Assembly: GCA_004154925.1 (NCBI GenBank)
Contig: QJNS01000441.1
Location: forward strand, 3,829 to 34,963
Length of the DNA stretch: 31,135 nt
Direction of reading: 5' to 3'
Source of the DNA: Monosporascus cannonballus
Taxonomy: Eukaryota; Ascomycota; Sordariomycetes; Xylariales
A program made the translations under genes and the position numbers. Positions 1 through 8,654 of the stretch are shown one piece after another. The first letter of the stretch is position 1; every line of letters starts with the position of its first letter. Below the pieces are notes generated by a model. That model saw only the letters and a list, made by a program, of their open reading frames with translations. It made no database searches and was not told where the DNA came from.

Positions 1-584
1 TTTTTTCTACCTGGATTCTAAATGAGCCAGCCCTGTGCCATGCAGCGTGATTCGTTGGGGAGGATCTGCACGGGCATCTACTTTGCATATTACACTTACT
101 TAATGCCACTGGGGATAAGAGGTTTAATGCTGGACTGAATCTGAATTACGAAGTTGAAGCCGAGGCCCTTTGCTGTTAGGATAACTTGTTATTTCGTACT
201 ATGATATCACCGGTGGTTAAGAGGATGCCAAAGCGGCGTGTGGTGTTACCGTTGGGTCTTTCTTATGTGATTTGATGATGTAACAACTGATTATTGGTGT
301 CATGGTTTACTCAATGCCTTCAACCCGTACAGTCGATGGCACTTAGGGGGCTGTCCACTTGCCAGAAGCCGGCTCGGCAGGCTGGCTCCTAGCAGCAGGC
401 AGGAGCGCAAACAGTGTCTGGCATTGAAACGTCTATACGAATTACATGATAGAAGGAGTGAACGACGTCCAGCGTTTAGTTGAAGATAGTCACGACCGTC
501 GATCCCCAGGTGCATTGAACAATCGAGCGTAAACGCCACCATATATACTCCATGCGCCAGGCCACTGTACCGCGGGAACCCCTG
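1..584. other. Intergenic or left-edge sequence, no gene recognised
   Basis: GC-balanced sequence with no open frame that resembles a protein on either strand. The minus-strand frame at 300-542 has biased composition but no recognisable motif and lies directly 3' of the neighbouring minus-strand gene, so it is probably non-coding. A small exon of a gene extending off the left edge cannot be excluded. Confidence 0.4.
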
Positions 585-1562
585 TCACCGGTAGGCAAAG
601 ATGGCGCTCTCCGTTGCGGATGCCGCCCTTGTCTGTCTAACAGTGTTCGCACGTCTCGGACTCGGGCTTGCCGGCAGACCGACGGGCGGCGCAACGGAGG
701 GCTGCGACGACTGTCTCCACGGGCGCGGCTCCCTCCACGTGGGCGGGTCTTCCTGCCACGGCGGGACGGGGAGCCACTGGCCGTTGGGGTCGACGTTCGG
801 GGGGCGGACGTGCGACTCGGGCCGCAGGTGGACGGGCTCTATGACCGACGGCGCCGCGCCCTGCATGGCCATCGGCTGGTCCGCTCTTGCCTCCTCGGGG
901 TCGTCCCGCAGACGCTTCGCCTTCCGCCTCCGGCGCGTGAAGGACACGAGGCCTGCTATCGCCAGCACAGCGACGATGCAAAACAATATGATGCCGGCTA
1001 TCGCTACTTGGCTAAGTCCTGACCCGGGGTTTATGGACGCTAGACCCGAAGGATCACCCGCGACTTCGGCTTCTTTGTTCACAGGTGGGCTCGAGGCCAG
1101 GGGTGGGCTTGAGGCCGGGGGTGGGCTGGAGGCCAGGGGTGGGCTTGAGGTCACGGGTGGGTTTGAGGGAAGGCCTGCACCGGAGCCTTCTGCAGGCGCT
1201 TCTTCAGGCGCTTCTTCAGGCGCTTCTTCGGCGCCTTCCTCGACCGAACTGGCTCCGTCGACATCCGAGCTTGCGCTGCTGACCGAGGATGCCTCGTCCC
1301 CTTCCTCATCACCTTCCTCACTGTCCTCTTCTTCCTCATCTCCTTCCTCCTCTTCACCCCCTGACCCACCTTCCTCTCCCGACGATGGTTCCGGAGCCTG
1401 CCTAGCCGTCTTAGTCTCAACACCATGCCGCCGCAGGAAGTTGTTGAGTGCCTCCTCCGGTAGTGCCACCTCCTCCGCAGTGGTGCCTCGGATCCAGGCC
1501 GCGGTACTGATGAAGGTTGCGACGTGCACGGCGCAGATGGTGGACGGGAATCTCCGATCCAT
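585..1562 (-). CDS. Secreted-type single-pass membrane protein with acidic and SSPP-repeat ectodomain (325 aa)
   Basis: I do not recognise a named family. I chose the ATG at 1562 rather than 1634. It gives an N-terminal signal-peptide-like stretch (MDRRFPSTICAVHVATFIST, cleavage perhaps after AAWIRG) and is preceded by the AT-rich leader typical of fungal 5' UTRs. A Glu/Asp-rich block follows at about residues 61-100, then EEAP repeats, then SSPPLA-type repeats at about 138-160. A single hydrophobic segment at about 185-208 (core GIILFCIVAVLAIAGLV) comes next, closed by an RRRRKAKR stop-transfer cluster. The remaining ~115 residues are Pro/Arg-rich and presumably cytoplasmic. The layout resembles fungal cell-surface or wall-sensor-like proteins, but the usual Cys-rich WSC domain is absent, so a sensor role is only a guess. 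The frame is intact with normal base composition, so it is probably a living gene. No intron is needed. Confidence 0.7.
   Translation of the reverse strand: MDRRFPSTICAVHVATFISTAAWIRGTTAEEVALPEEALNNFLRRHGVETKTARQAPEPSSGEEGGSGGEEEEGDEEEEDSEEGDEEGDEASSVSSASSDVDGASSVEEGAEEAPEEAPEEAPAEGSGAGLPSNPPVTSSPPLASSPPPASSPPLASSPPVNKEAEVAGDPSGLASINPGSGLSQVAIAGIILFCIVAVLAIAGLVSFTRRRRKAKRLRDDPEEARADQPMAMQGAAPSVIEPVHLRPESHVRPPNVDPNGQWLPVPPWQEDPPTWREPRPWRQSSQPSVAPPVGLPASPSPRRANTVRQTRAASATESAIFAYR
1085..1170. repeat. Short tandem repeat, about 18 bp, encoding SSPPLA-type units
   Basis: About five imperfect copies of a unit reading roughly GGTGGGCTTGAGGCCAGG on the plus strand. They lie inside the membrane-protein gene, in frame with SSPPLA/SSPPPA repeats. 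Repeat number of this kind often varies between strains. Confidence 0.75.
1195..1236. repeat. 12-bp tandem repeat encoding EEAP
   Basis: Consecutive GCGCTTCTTCAG units on the plus strand correspond to EEAPEEAPEEAP on the minus-strand protein. The repeats are in frame and sit just N-terminal of the SSPP region. Confidence 0.7.
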
Positions 1563-1634
1563 TTCGGCGCTTATTAAAAAATTGAAAAGAATATGAGCAG
1601 CTAATCGGGACTGCGCGTGTCCAACCGGGGACAA

Positions 1635-2433
1635 GTACGTCTGTCGTTGCTGCGATCGACTACCCAGGGACGGAACGCCAGGTTCAGTAGTAGAGCATTG
1701 AAGGGCAGTGACGAAAGAAGAGAAGGGGCAATAAAAGACCGGCTCGACTGGAGCCGGACATTGGTAGTTCTAATAGAGGGTAAACGACCCCCGGACTGAA
1801 CGGGGACAGGGGGCCATGTGGCCCCGGATGGTTTGGATCTCTCGTTTGCCGAAACCAGATCAGCGCGTATGCAAGCAGCGGCCTTGTCGCAAGTAGCCGC
1901 AAATAAAGCCTAAATTGGGAGGTCCTTATCGACTTCAACGAAGAAAGGATACGGGTTTCCATAGGTAACTGGCTCGGGTTCGTCTTGGCAGCTCCTGACT
2001 GAAACCCCCGTTGTATGCCGAGAGTCTCAAGACTCTTGGCAGCCCGAGCTCCCCGGATGTCTTGGCTTCCTTGGCATTTAAGCTTAATATCTCCCCATGT
2101 TTCCCATATCTTGATGACAACGATCTTCTAGATCGGGTGGGCATGATGAGGCCTGTCGAAACATTATTACCCCACGAGGTCGTTGTTCCCCGGGGAGGGG
2201 CATAGAAGATTCCTTCCCTAAAGCAATGACTATAGGGCAGAGCATGCTTTCTTGATTCTATGAATGACTTTGATCGCAGGAGTGGTGGCTATTGCGATTG
2301 GACAAGACGCTCCTTGGCGCGGCGGTTCCATAGTCACAATCGATATGGAACGTATCGCCAGGCTAGCTGGCGCCGGCTTCTAATTATCTCCACACGAGAA
2401 GTTCCGAAACATCAAGGCCTACACTGGTAACAC
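1635..2433. other. Intergenic, no gene recognised
   Basis: About 0.8 kb of GC-balanced sequence. Frames of 60-92 aa occur on both strands but have no recognisable motif, no coherent composition and no supporting splice structure. It holds the presumed promoter of the membrane-protein gene (near 1565-1700) and the 3' flank of the GFA-like gene. Confidence 0.5.
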
Positions 2434-3668
2434 TTATACTCTCTCCGGCTCCTCCTTTTCCGCCCTCCACGAGTGCTTGGGATAGTTGCTTTCCGTCCTC
2501 CAAGCCTCCGCAGTAGACTCAACTGCCACGATGTGACCTTCCCTCCATCCACCGACCACGTCCTGTCGCCAACCCATGCTCCCCGTAAAGGTCCAAGAAA
2601 CGACCTCTTCGGCCCTGGCTCCGCTGGGAGCCTCCAACAGTCCCAACGCGACGTCTAGCATGTCGGGTCTATCATCCACACAGTAGAACACGCATGCCGA
2701 ACATCGGCTGCAGAAATACCGTTGTACGTCGGGCGAGCTGCTATGGAAGGTAAGGGTGCCGAACCGGGGGTCGCGACCCTCCCGCACTGACACAGCCTCC
2801 TTGAGCTCGAGGCTCGTCGCCGGGAAGTCGCGCTGCTGTGTTCCCGACGTTGGAGGAAACGCCATATGTCGCAGTAGAGAGAATGTCCAGTTCCAGATAT
2901 CCACGCCGGATTGCAGGCGGCAGGAATCGCAAACATCAAAGCACGCCATATTCTTGTGCGTAGTTGGGTGGATGAACCATGGCAGTTCCGACCGTGGTTT
3001 TCCTAGTAGATCTCGGCCTGGGAGTCTGAGAACGAAATCAACCCCCTTGCAGTGACAGCGGATGGGATCTCCTCCACCTCGGACTTGAGAGTAGGGGCAG
3101 GTAAAGAGGCGATCGGTGGCCAGCCGCCATGGATCTCCTCACTCTTCTCCGTCCGCCCTACCCACCGCCTAGCTGGCACGCCGCTCTGGTTCGGATTGCG
3201 CAGCCACGGGGAAGCGCCGCCGTCTAGCGTGTCGCCCACATACATGTGGTCGACGAACTCCACAAGATTCGGGACGTCGACGTTCATCGAGACGCCGGTG
3301 AAGACTCCGTACTCATCGGGTTCGTCCGCATTTTCCGGACTCTTCCGGAAGAACATCGGGCTGCTGCAAGTGCCGCAGAACAGATCCGTTATGGCCTTCG
3401 AGAAGGTGTATCTCTTGAACGACGACTTTTCAATCTGGTCCCTGTCGCCCGGTCATGGAGCGTCAACGTTGTACAACGCGCCGGTGACGTGGCGGCAGGA
3501 GTTGCAGTGGCAGCATGTCGCTTTGAGGGGTAAGGACGATCTGGCCACCTCGGTGGTGAATGTGAGCGCCTTGCAGAGGCATTGCGCTGTGAGAGTGACG
3601 GAGTCCTTCATTTCCGTGAATGATTGCTGTCCTGGGATCATACCTTGCCTGCTGCTTGCATGTTCCAA
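2434..3668 (-). pseudogene. Tandem-domain GFA / CENP-V-like zinc-binding protein, disrupted
   Basis: Members of the GFA (glutathione-dependent formaldehyde-activating enzyme-like) superfamily are small zinc folds; fungal two-domain versions usually have unknown substrates. Domain 1 (minus strand, about 3610-3080) shows QCLCKALTF, CCHCNSCRHVTG and FCGTCSSPMFF, the expected CxC, CxxC and CxxC ligands. Domain 2 (about 3060-2560) repeats the pattern with RCHCKGVDF, CDSCRLQSG and YFCSRCSACVF. Two lesions break the frame. One is an in-frame TGA at 3453-3455 after YNVDAP, where the family usually continues with a Trp. The other is a single-base loss near 3058-3064 that moves the second domain to another frame. 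Neither is bridged by a plausible intron: a GT-AG pair around the stop would be only about 33 nt. The start could be the Met at 3668 or the one at 3611 just before the first domain; the C-terminus is intact to 2434. Composition is normal, so this is not heavy RIP. A sequencing error could explain either lesion but less easily both. Confidence 0.75.
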
Positions 3669-3685
3669 CGCTCAATGTCGAGTCT

Positions 3686-3703
3686 TCTTCTTGTATATAT
3701 ATT
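3686..3703 (-). promoter_or_regulatory. Probable TATA box of the GFA-like gene
   Basis: TATATATA on the minus strand within GAATATATATACAAG, about 25-35 nt upstream of the first Met at 3668 and about 85 nt upstream of the Met at 3611. The spacing fits better if the 3611 start is used. Confidence 0.4.
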
Positions 3704-3741
3704 CACGTATGACAATAGTAATGTCTGGTTTGGTATGCTGA

Positions 3742-4165
3742 CGAGGGAGAAGGGGGCGCCAAGGAGGCGCCCAGCCGAATGATTGGTTCGTCGTTCATCT
3801 AGATTCAGCCCCAAGCTTAGCATAATTGGGCAACGATCGTCCGTTCATGACTCCCCTTCAACTCGACTCCAAATTTCCTTGAAGGTATCGGAGCTCATTA
3901 ATAAACGTAGCATTTCCCATACTGCTGTTATGAGAGGCAGTGTGCACGGGTATGACGGCTATCTCCTATACATCTTCTTTTCACCACGAGGCCCAGAGTT
4001 TGACCTCAGACTTTTGTGTTTCCGTGAGTCAACAACATGCGCCGAATCTCACAAGCTAGGCAGCAATCCGCTTTAGGGACCTTCTCCAATTTTCTCTCCC
4101 TTCACGACGACGAGAAGACCAAGCATCCCATAGATATCCCCTTTTCAATACGCATATGAGTCATC
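3742..4165. other. Intergenic region between divergent genes
   Basis: The GFA-like gene reads leftward and the archaemetzincin rightward, so this interval should hold the archaemetzincin promoter. No reliable TATA box or protein-like frame was seen. Confidence 0.45.
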
Positions 4166-5030
4166 ATGCCTACCTCCGAGGAGCAATGTCCCCACCTGGG
4201 TCTGCAGCTGGAGCCATCGCCGTATGCTGCCGAAGCTGGCTTCGAATGGCAGCCGCTGAGCCGGAGACTGGCGTATCCGTGCCCGATCATCGCCTGACGG
4301 GGTCTTCAAGGGCCAACTCAATCTCGGCGACATCCTCGACGCCGCCATCGAGATGCTCCCCGGAGATGCCTATTCTCTGTTGTTGTTAGTAGACCATGAC
4401 ATATACGAAGAGGGGGACGATGACTTCTGTTGCGGCCGTGCGTATGGAGGCAGTCGTGTTGCAGTAGTGTCGTCTTCAAGGTATAACCCTGCCCTCGACG
4501 TGAAAGTCGACATCGAATACTCGCACATGTGGCCGGCATCTCATTGCAAGTCCTACATCAACGGGCTTTGCGCGGTAGATAGGCCCAAGGAACAGAGCGG
4601 GGACTCCTCGACTACCCGCCTTTCCCCGTTGCGCGCAGCGATCGATGCTGCAAAGGATACCATTGTCCCGACCCCGCAGGAAGGTCTACGCGCCCTTTGG
4701 TTCTCCCGACTGGCCCGGACGGCCTCGCACGAACTCGGCCATTGCCTTGGGATGGAGCATTGCGTCTACTATGCCTGCAACATGCAAAGCACAGCGGGCA
4801 TGGTCGAAGACGTTAGGCAGCCCCCTTACCTCTGTCCGATCTGCCTAAGCAAGTTATCATATGCCGTGGCATGTGAGCTCCGGAGTCATGATGATATGGG
4901 AATGCGATTATATACTGAGGAGAGGTATGTAGCTATTGTAGCGTTCTGTGAGGGATGGAAGGGCAACGGCCTGTTCGTTGGGTATGGTGCTTGGGCGCGC
5001 GCACAGCTAGCTCTCCTCCGACAAGAATGA
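4166..5030 (+). pseudogene. Archaemetzincin (peptidase M54) with internal N-terminal deletion
   Basis: Archaemetzincins are zinc metalloproteases with the HExxHxxGxxH signature followed by a CX4CMX17CXXC structural zinc motif. The frame from 4353 (225 aa) contains HELGHCLGMEH at 4728-4760 (residues 126-136). It continues with CVYYACNM and, 17 residues later, CPIC, matching both motifs exactly. FCCGRAYGGSRVAVVSS and WPASHC are also family-typical. The ATG at 4166 begins MPTSEEQCPHLGLQLEPSPY, which resembles the N-terminus of fungal members. That frame reaches TGA at 4295-4297, while the downstream frame starts near 4272 with a family-like RIRARSSPDGVFKGQLNLGD. The two halves meet at about 4265-4275 in different frames. 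From memory of the family roughly 100-200 residues are missing between them, so I infer an internal deletion rather than an intron. A shortened protein starting at Met 4353 would still hold the complete catalytic motif, so residual function is possible. Confidence 0.75.
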
Positions 5031-5450
5031 TATATCCGGCTCCTTATCTAGACTGGAGGTATAGAAGCATGGAATTCTGGCCCACAAAGCAGTTTTGCTG
5101 AGGAGCGGACGACACCACAACAATCGACTTGACATTCGAGGTGTCACACTTACTAAGGATCAGGTGCACAGCTCTTGAGGATATATTGACTTTTCTAAAG
5201 CTCGGAAGCGTTGATCCCACTTGTTGTGGGCGATCCACTGATATAGGGCTCCGGGAAGGAATAACAATCACCCGAAGACCCTAGCTAGGGGTGCCCTTTT
5301 CCGTGACACGAGGATATTCAGTGTTGGAAAGCGGACTGCAGCTCAGGCACCATGAGGAGGAAATTATCGGGCTTAGGTGAAGTTCGTACACTTTCAGAAT
5401 CTGATTCTTATGGCCCGTGCCAACCCTGTCAATCAGCAAGACAAAAGTGG
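5031..5450. other. 3' flank of the archaemetzincin gene and edge of the gene island
   Basis: GC-balanced sequence without a recognisable gene. Composition changes abruptly to AT-rich at about 5450-5480, which marks the boundary with the degraded repeat block. Confidence 0.5.
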
Positions 5451-6283
5451 AACTGCTAAAGCTGAATATTCCACTATTTTGAATTTGGCTTTAATCGGCT
5501 AATTTTAACGAAAGGATTTCGGCTTCAATTAGCCCTGTTATTTCGTAATATAACTAAAGCGTTGCCGTTTTTTAATATATAATATTAATACCTTTATTTA
5601 TAACGTATTCGAAAAAAATCGAAAATATACTAATTAGAAAAACGTCGATTTGTTTACAAAACGAAAAATATTAGATGATATTTATAAAGTAACTTAATTT
5701 CTTGTATAACATTAATAATAATATTAGAATATTTTTAATTATCGAAATTATCGTAAAAAAAACCGTACCTTATTTTTAATATAATTATTATTTTATTAAC
5801 GTAAATTCGGACAAAAAGTTTTCCCAGTTTATCGATTATTATTTGTACCCGATAACGTTATGTCGAAATTATTAATGTTTTTATCGATCTGAAATTTTTC
5901 TAAATAAATTAAAGGCGGAATCTATCTGAAAATAATAATAAATTATATATACGTTATTTATAAACTTTATACGAAATAATAATGTTTTTTTAAAGTTTAT
6001 AAAAATTAAATTAATGAAAGATTTAATATTTCGAATTATAATATAAAAAGCATATTTATTAAGCCAAAATTAAGATATTAAATATATAAAGCATTTTTAT
6101 AACGAAAGAGCTAATAGAAAATAAATAATTTCGGTTAAAATAAAATGTTTTAAATTTTTAGAGCTAAACTCGAAATATAAGAAAACTATTTAAAAATTAA
6201 TAAAATTTCCTGCATTAAATAATTAAATAATAATTAATTGTAATTTAAACTTATTCTAAAATAAAGGTTTTCTAATATAAAGT
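5451..6283. repeat. AT-rich, RIP-like degraded sequence of unknown origin
   Basis: Strongly AT-rich, dense in TpA, poor in CpA, with C mostly left in CpG. No frame of useful length and no readable transposon domain on either strand. Probably the remains of an older repeat. Confidence 0.6.
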
Positions 6284-6288
6284 CGTAT

Positions 6289-6407
6289 TATAAGATAACG
6301 AAAGTACTACGTTAATTACAATACCAAAAAGTTAATAATTTCAAACCTTAATTAGGGTTTGAATATTTTAATTTACCGTATAAAAACTAGCTATACATAT
6401 TATTATA
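6289..6407 (-). repeat. 3' LTR of the miniature element (119 bp)
   Basis: Begins TATAAGATAACGAAAG and ends CATATTATTATA on the plus strand. More heavily mutated than its partner: where the partner keeps AACACCCTAATCC this copy has AATATTTTAATTT, a run of C-to-T changes. Confidence 0.8.
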
Positions 6408-6675
6408 ATTATTTTTCCCTTTTTAAAAAATTGTCTCAACTTTAAGGCTGAATAAAATATCGAACCTCTAAGGCTTTACTACGCCCTATAAACATATAAC
6501 GCGGTCGAACCCTTTACGCCGACCACCCGCCGAACGCCAGCGGTTAAAACCTTTTCGGTTTACTTTCTAGCTCTTTTTATCCTGCAGCCGCCTTTGTAGG
6601 GATCGGACCCTGCCTCCAATATATCGCCAAAGTGGCGCCGAACTGGTTAATATATCTAATTGGATTTGGAATAAT
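6408..6675. other. Internal region of the miniature element
   Basis: 268 bp without an open frame. The centre (about 6475-6645) is clearly more GC-rich than its surroundings, so it has largely escaped RIP. It includes a GGCGCC-containing stretch near 6632-6650 that loosely recalls a tRNA primer-binding site but is not adjacent to either LTR. Confidence 0.6.
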
Positions 6676-6794
6676 TATAAGATAACGAGGGTATAACGCT
6701 AGCTACAATATCAAAAGGTTAGCAATTCTAAACTCTAATTAGAGTTTGAACACCCTAATCCACCTTATAAGGACTAGCTATGCATATTATTATA
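6676..6794 (-). repeat. 5' LTR of the miniature element (119 bp)
   Basis: Begins TATAAGATAACGAGGG and ends CATATTATTATA on the plus strand, immediately followed by the CGTAT duplication. Gap-free match to 6289-6407 and close match to the reverse complement of 8040-8158. Confidence 0.8.
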
Positions 6795-7120
6795 CGTATT
6801 TGGGTTTTTTCTTAAAATTAAAGGCAAATTAATTATTAGCGTTAAAAAATTAACGTTATTTGTATTTAAAAAATATTATAAGTTTTTCTAAAAATATCAG
6901 TTATTAGCAAAAAAAAATTCCGTTAAAAAGGCCGAAATTATTTTAGCTAATAATAACATTTATAATAAATACGTATTTAATTTCGTAAGCGCCTTATTAA
7001 CGATCTCAAAACGAAACGCAAAATAAAAAGCTTAAAACAATATAATAATTAGCTAATAAACAAGGTTTTGAACAAATTATTAAAATGTTAATTTATAACA
7101 AAGAACTAACTTTAGTTACG

Positions 7121-7430
7121 TGTAAGATAATGCAGCCCTCTATAGCCAAAAGAGCTAGAACAGGACCCCATATATATTTTGATAAGACGTCTCCAAATAT
7201 CAAGAAAAGTAACTAGTTGCTGATATAGCCCAGAAGGGTTTGGAATTGCTGATCTTTTGGTATTGTGGCTAGCGTCGCACTCTCGTTATCTCACAATTAA
7301 TTGTAATGTAGCTGGAGGCTTGTTACATGCGCTCTTATAAGGTGGATTTGGGTGTCCAAATCCCAATTGGGGTTTGGAATTATTGATCTTTTGGTCTTGT
7401 GGTTAGCGTCGCACCCTCGCTTATCTCGTA
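7121..7430 (+). mobile_element. Composite element containing two LTR ends of the miniature family
   Basis: The segment is bounded by TTACG at 7116-7120 and TTACG at 7431-7435, starts with TGTAAGATAATG and ends CTCGTA. It holds two copies of the LTR 3' part in the same orientation (7226-7295, ending TCTCACA, and 7321-7430), separated by 25 bp (7296-7320). The right copy is a near full-length 110-bp LTR starting TGTTACATGCG. The left copy has an unrelated 5' part. It could be a tiny LTR-spacer-LTR element or the product of nested insertion and recombination. Confidence 0.5.
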
Positions 7431-7435
7431 TTACG

Positions 7436-8034
7436 AAATTAAATATTAAATTAATATTTAAAATTTTTAACAATATTTATACTCATTAATTTAAAGATAA
7501 TATATTATTTTGCATCGTTTAGGGTTAAACGTATAATAATTATTTTGTTATTATATTTTTTGATTTAAACAATTATTTAAAGCTTTAATAATTTAGAAAT
7601 TTCGAAAAAATTAAAAATATAAGCCGCACAAACTATATGCGTAACGAAACAAAATACTTTATAAAAATATTAAAAATATCAAAGATACTAAAATATTACA
7701 AGTTGTAAAATAATAAAAATAGCTAAAAGAAAATAATGTAAAAAATAAGTGTGTTTATATTAATATATTTCGTTATAATATAATAAAATGGTTATTCAGT
7801 TTCAAAATTGTAAAATTCTTATCGAAAACAAATATATTTTGACCTTATTACTTTTCAAAGCATTAATAAAAATAAATTAAAAAATATTTTCTATTGATTT
7901 TCGAAAATTATAATTAATTTGTTATATCTTATTATTAAGTTATTTTAATGATAATAATAATTATAATATTTTTAATAACTATATTTATCTTTAATATATT
8001 TAAATTTTTACTACATATTTTATATTTTTTTTAA
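7436..8034. repeat. AT-rich degraded repeat sequence
   Basis: Same RIP-like composition as 5451-6283. No readable transposon domain or open frame on either strand. Confidence 0.55.
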
Positions 8035-8039
8035 TAATT

Positions 8040-8158
8040 TGTGATCATATGCCCAGCTAATCCTTATAAGGTGGATTAGGGTGTCCAAACTCTAATTAGG
8101 GTTTGGAATTGTTGATCTTTTAATATTGTGGTTAGCGTCGCACTCTCGTTATCTTACA
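8040..8158 (+). mobile_element. Solo LTR of the miniature family (119 bp) with TSD
   Basis: Starts TGTGATCATATGCCC, ends GTTATCTTACA and is flanked by TAATT at 8035-8039 and TAATT at 8159-8163. Its length and sequence match the reverse complement of the two LTRs at 6289 and 6676, so it is the same family in the opposite orientation. It keeps the canonical TG..CA ends and is less mutated. It carries a TATA-like CTTATAAGG in the first third, fitting an LTR promoter. Confidence 0.85.
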
Positions 8159-8473
8159 TAATTTTATTACGATATTTCGTAATAAAAAAATATGGGTTCG
8201 TTTATTTTTTTGCTGGCGAAAAATTATTTACATTTTTTTTTATTAATATAAACTTTTTTATTTAATTTTACTGGTGCGTTAAAATCGATTTCGTCGTAAT
8301 TTAATAAAAAGTTACAAAAGTTAATCGTAACGTAAATTGATTTAATTATCGTATTAATATTTATATAAGAAAAGTTTTAAAAAAATCTTAAAAATACGTT
8401 TTTATTTACCAAAAACGTTTTCGATCGTATTTCGTAATTACGTATATGTCAAGGGCTAAGTTGTCTCAGCTAG

Positions 8474-8590
8474 CTTAGGCCTTTGCTGGCTCATTTCTAT
8501 TTGGATGTACTTTTATGTATTACGCCAAGGTATTAAAATTAACCAATCAAATAGCGTATCCTCGTAACGAACCAGCAAGGCCTAGGTTAA
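8474..8590. repeat. Small fold-back repeat
   Basis: A left arm with TTAGGCCTTTGCTGGCTC (about 8475-8492) and a right arm with GAACCAGCAAGGCCTAGG (about 8569-8586) are imperfect inverted copies around a ~75-bp loop. No target duplication is obvious. Probably a small MITE remnant or a hairpin in a larger repeat. Confidence 0.5.
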
Positions 8591-8654
8591 AATTGCGCAA
8601 AAACTTTTTTAGTATTTTTCTAAATAAAATAACTAATTTCTTTTATTTCTACAG

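Larger units (their letters stand above)
6289..6794 (-). mobile_element. Miniature LTR retroelement (TRIM-like), 506 bp, complete with TSD
   Basis: Two 119-bp direct repeats (6289-6407 and 6676-6794) align end to end without gaps and differ mostly by transitions. They enclose only 268 bp with no coding capacity. The outer flanks are identical 5-bp sequences, CGTAT at 6284-6288 and CGTAT at 6795-6799, as expected of an integrase-made target duplication. The ends are TATA..TATA here, which a RIP-free relative (the solo LTR at 8040) shows to derive from TGT..ACA. A purine-rich tract (AAAAAGGGAAAAATAAT on the minus strand) abuts the left LTR, so the sense strand is minus. No convincing primer-binding site was found next to the other LTR. 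The size and non-coding interior match terminal-repeat retrotransposons in miniature, which rely on enzymes supplied by larger elements. Confidence 0.8.

Noticed and set aside
601..1596. Plus-strand 331-codon frame opposite the membrane-protein gene
   Set aside because: It is the antisense shadow of an acidic/SSPP-repeat coding region, with Ser/Gly runs produced by the complementary repeats. The minus-strand protein has a coherent signal peptide and membrane segment.
2434..3356. Two separate GFA genes instead of one two-domain gene
   Set aside because: The second domain has no start signal between the domains and follows directly after the first with only a one-base frame change; two-domain GFA proteins are known in fungi.
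3052..3741. Plus-strand 229-codon frame across the GFA-like gene
   Set aside because: No motif on this strand, whereas the minus strand shows all zinc-ligand motifs of two GFA domains.
6632..6650. Primer-binding site for the miniature element (TGGCGCCGAACTGG)
   Set aside because: It lies about 25 bp or more from the nearest LTR edge and in the wrong orientation for the minus-strand sense; a real PBS should adjoin the 5' LTR.
8084..8105. Palindrome resembling head-to-head telomere repeats (AACTCTAATTAGGGTTTGG, near AACCCTAATTAGGGTT)
   Set aside because: The less mutated copy at 7358-7376 reads CCAAATCCCAATTGGGGTTT, so the TTAGGG-like look comes from RIP turning CAATTG into TAATTA. It is part of the miniature LTR, not a telomere fusion.
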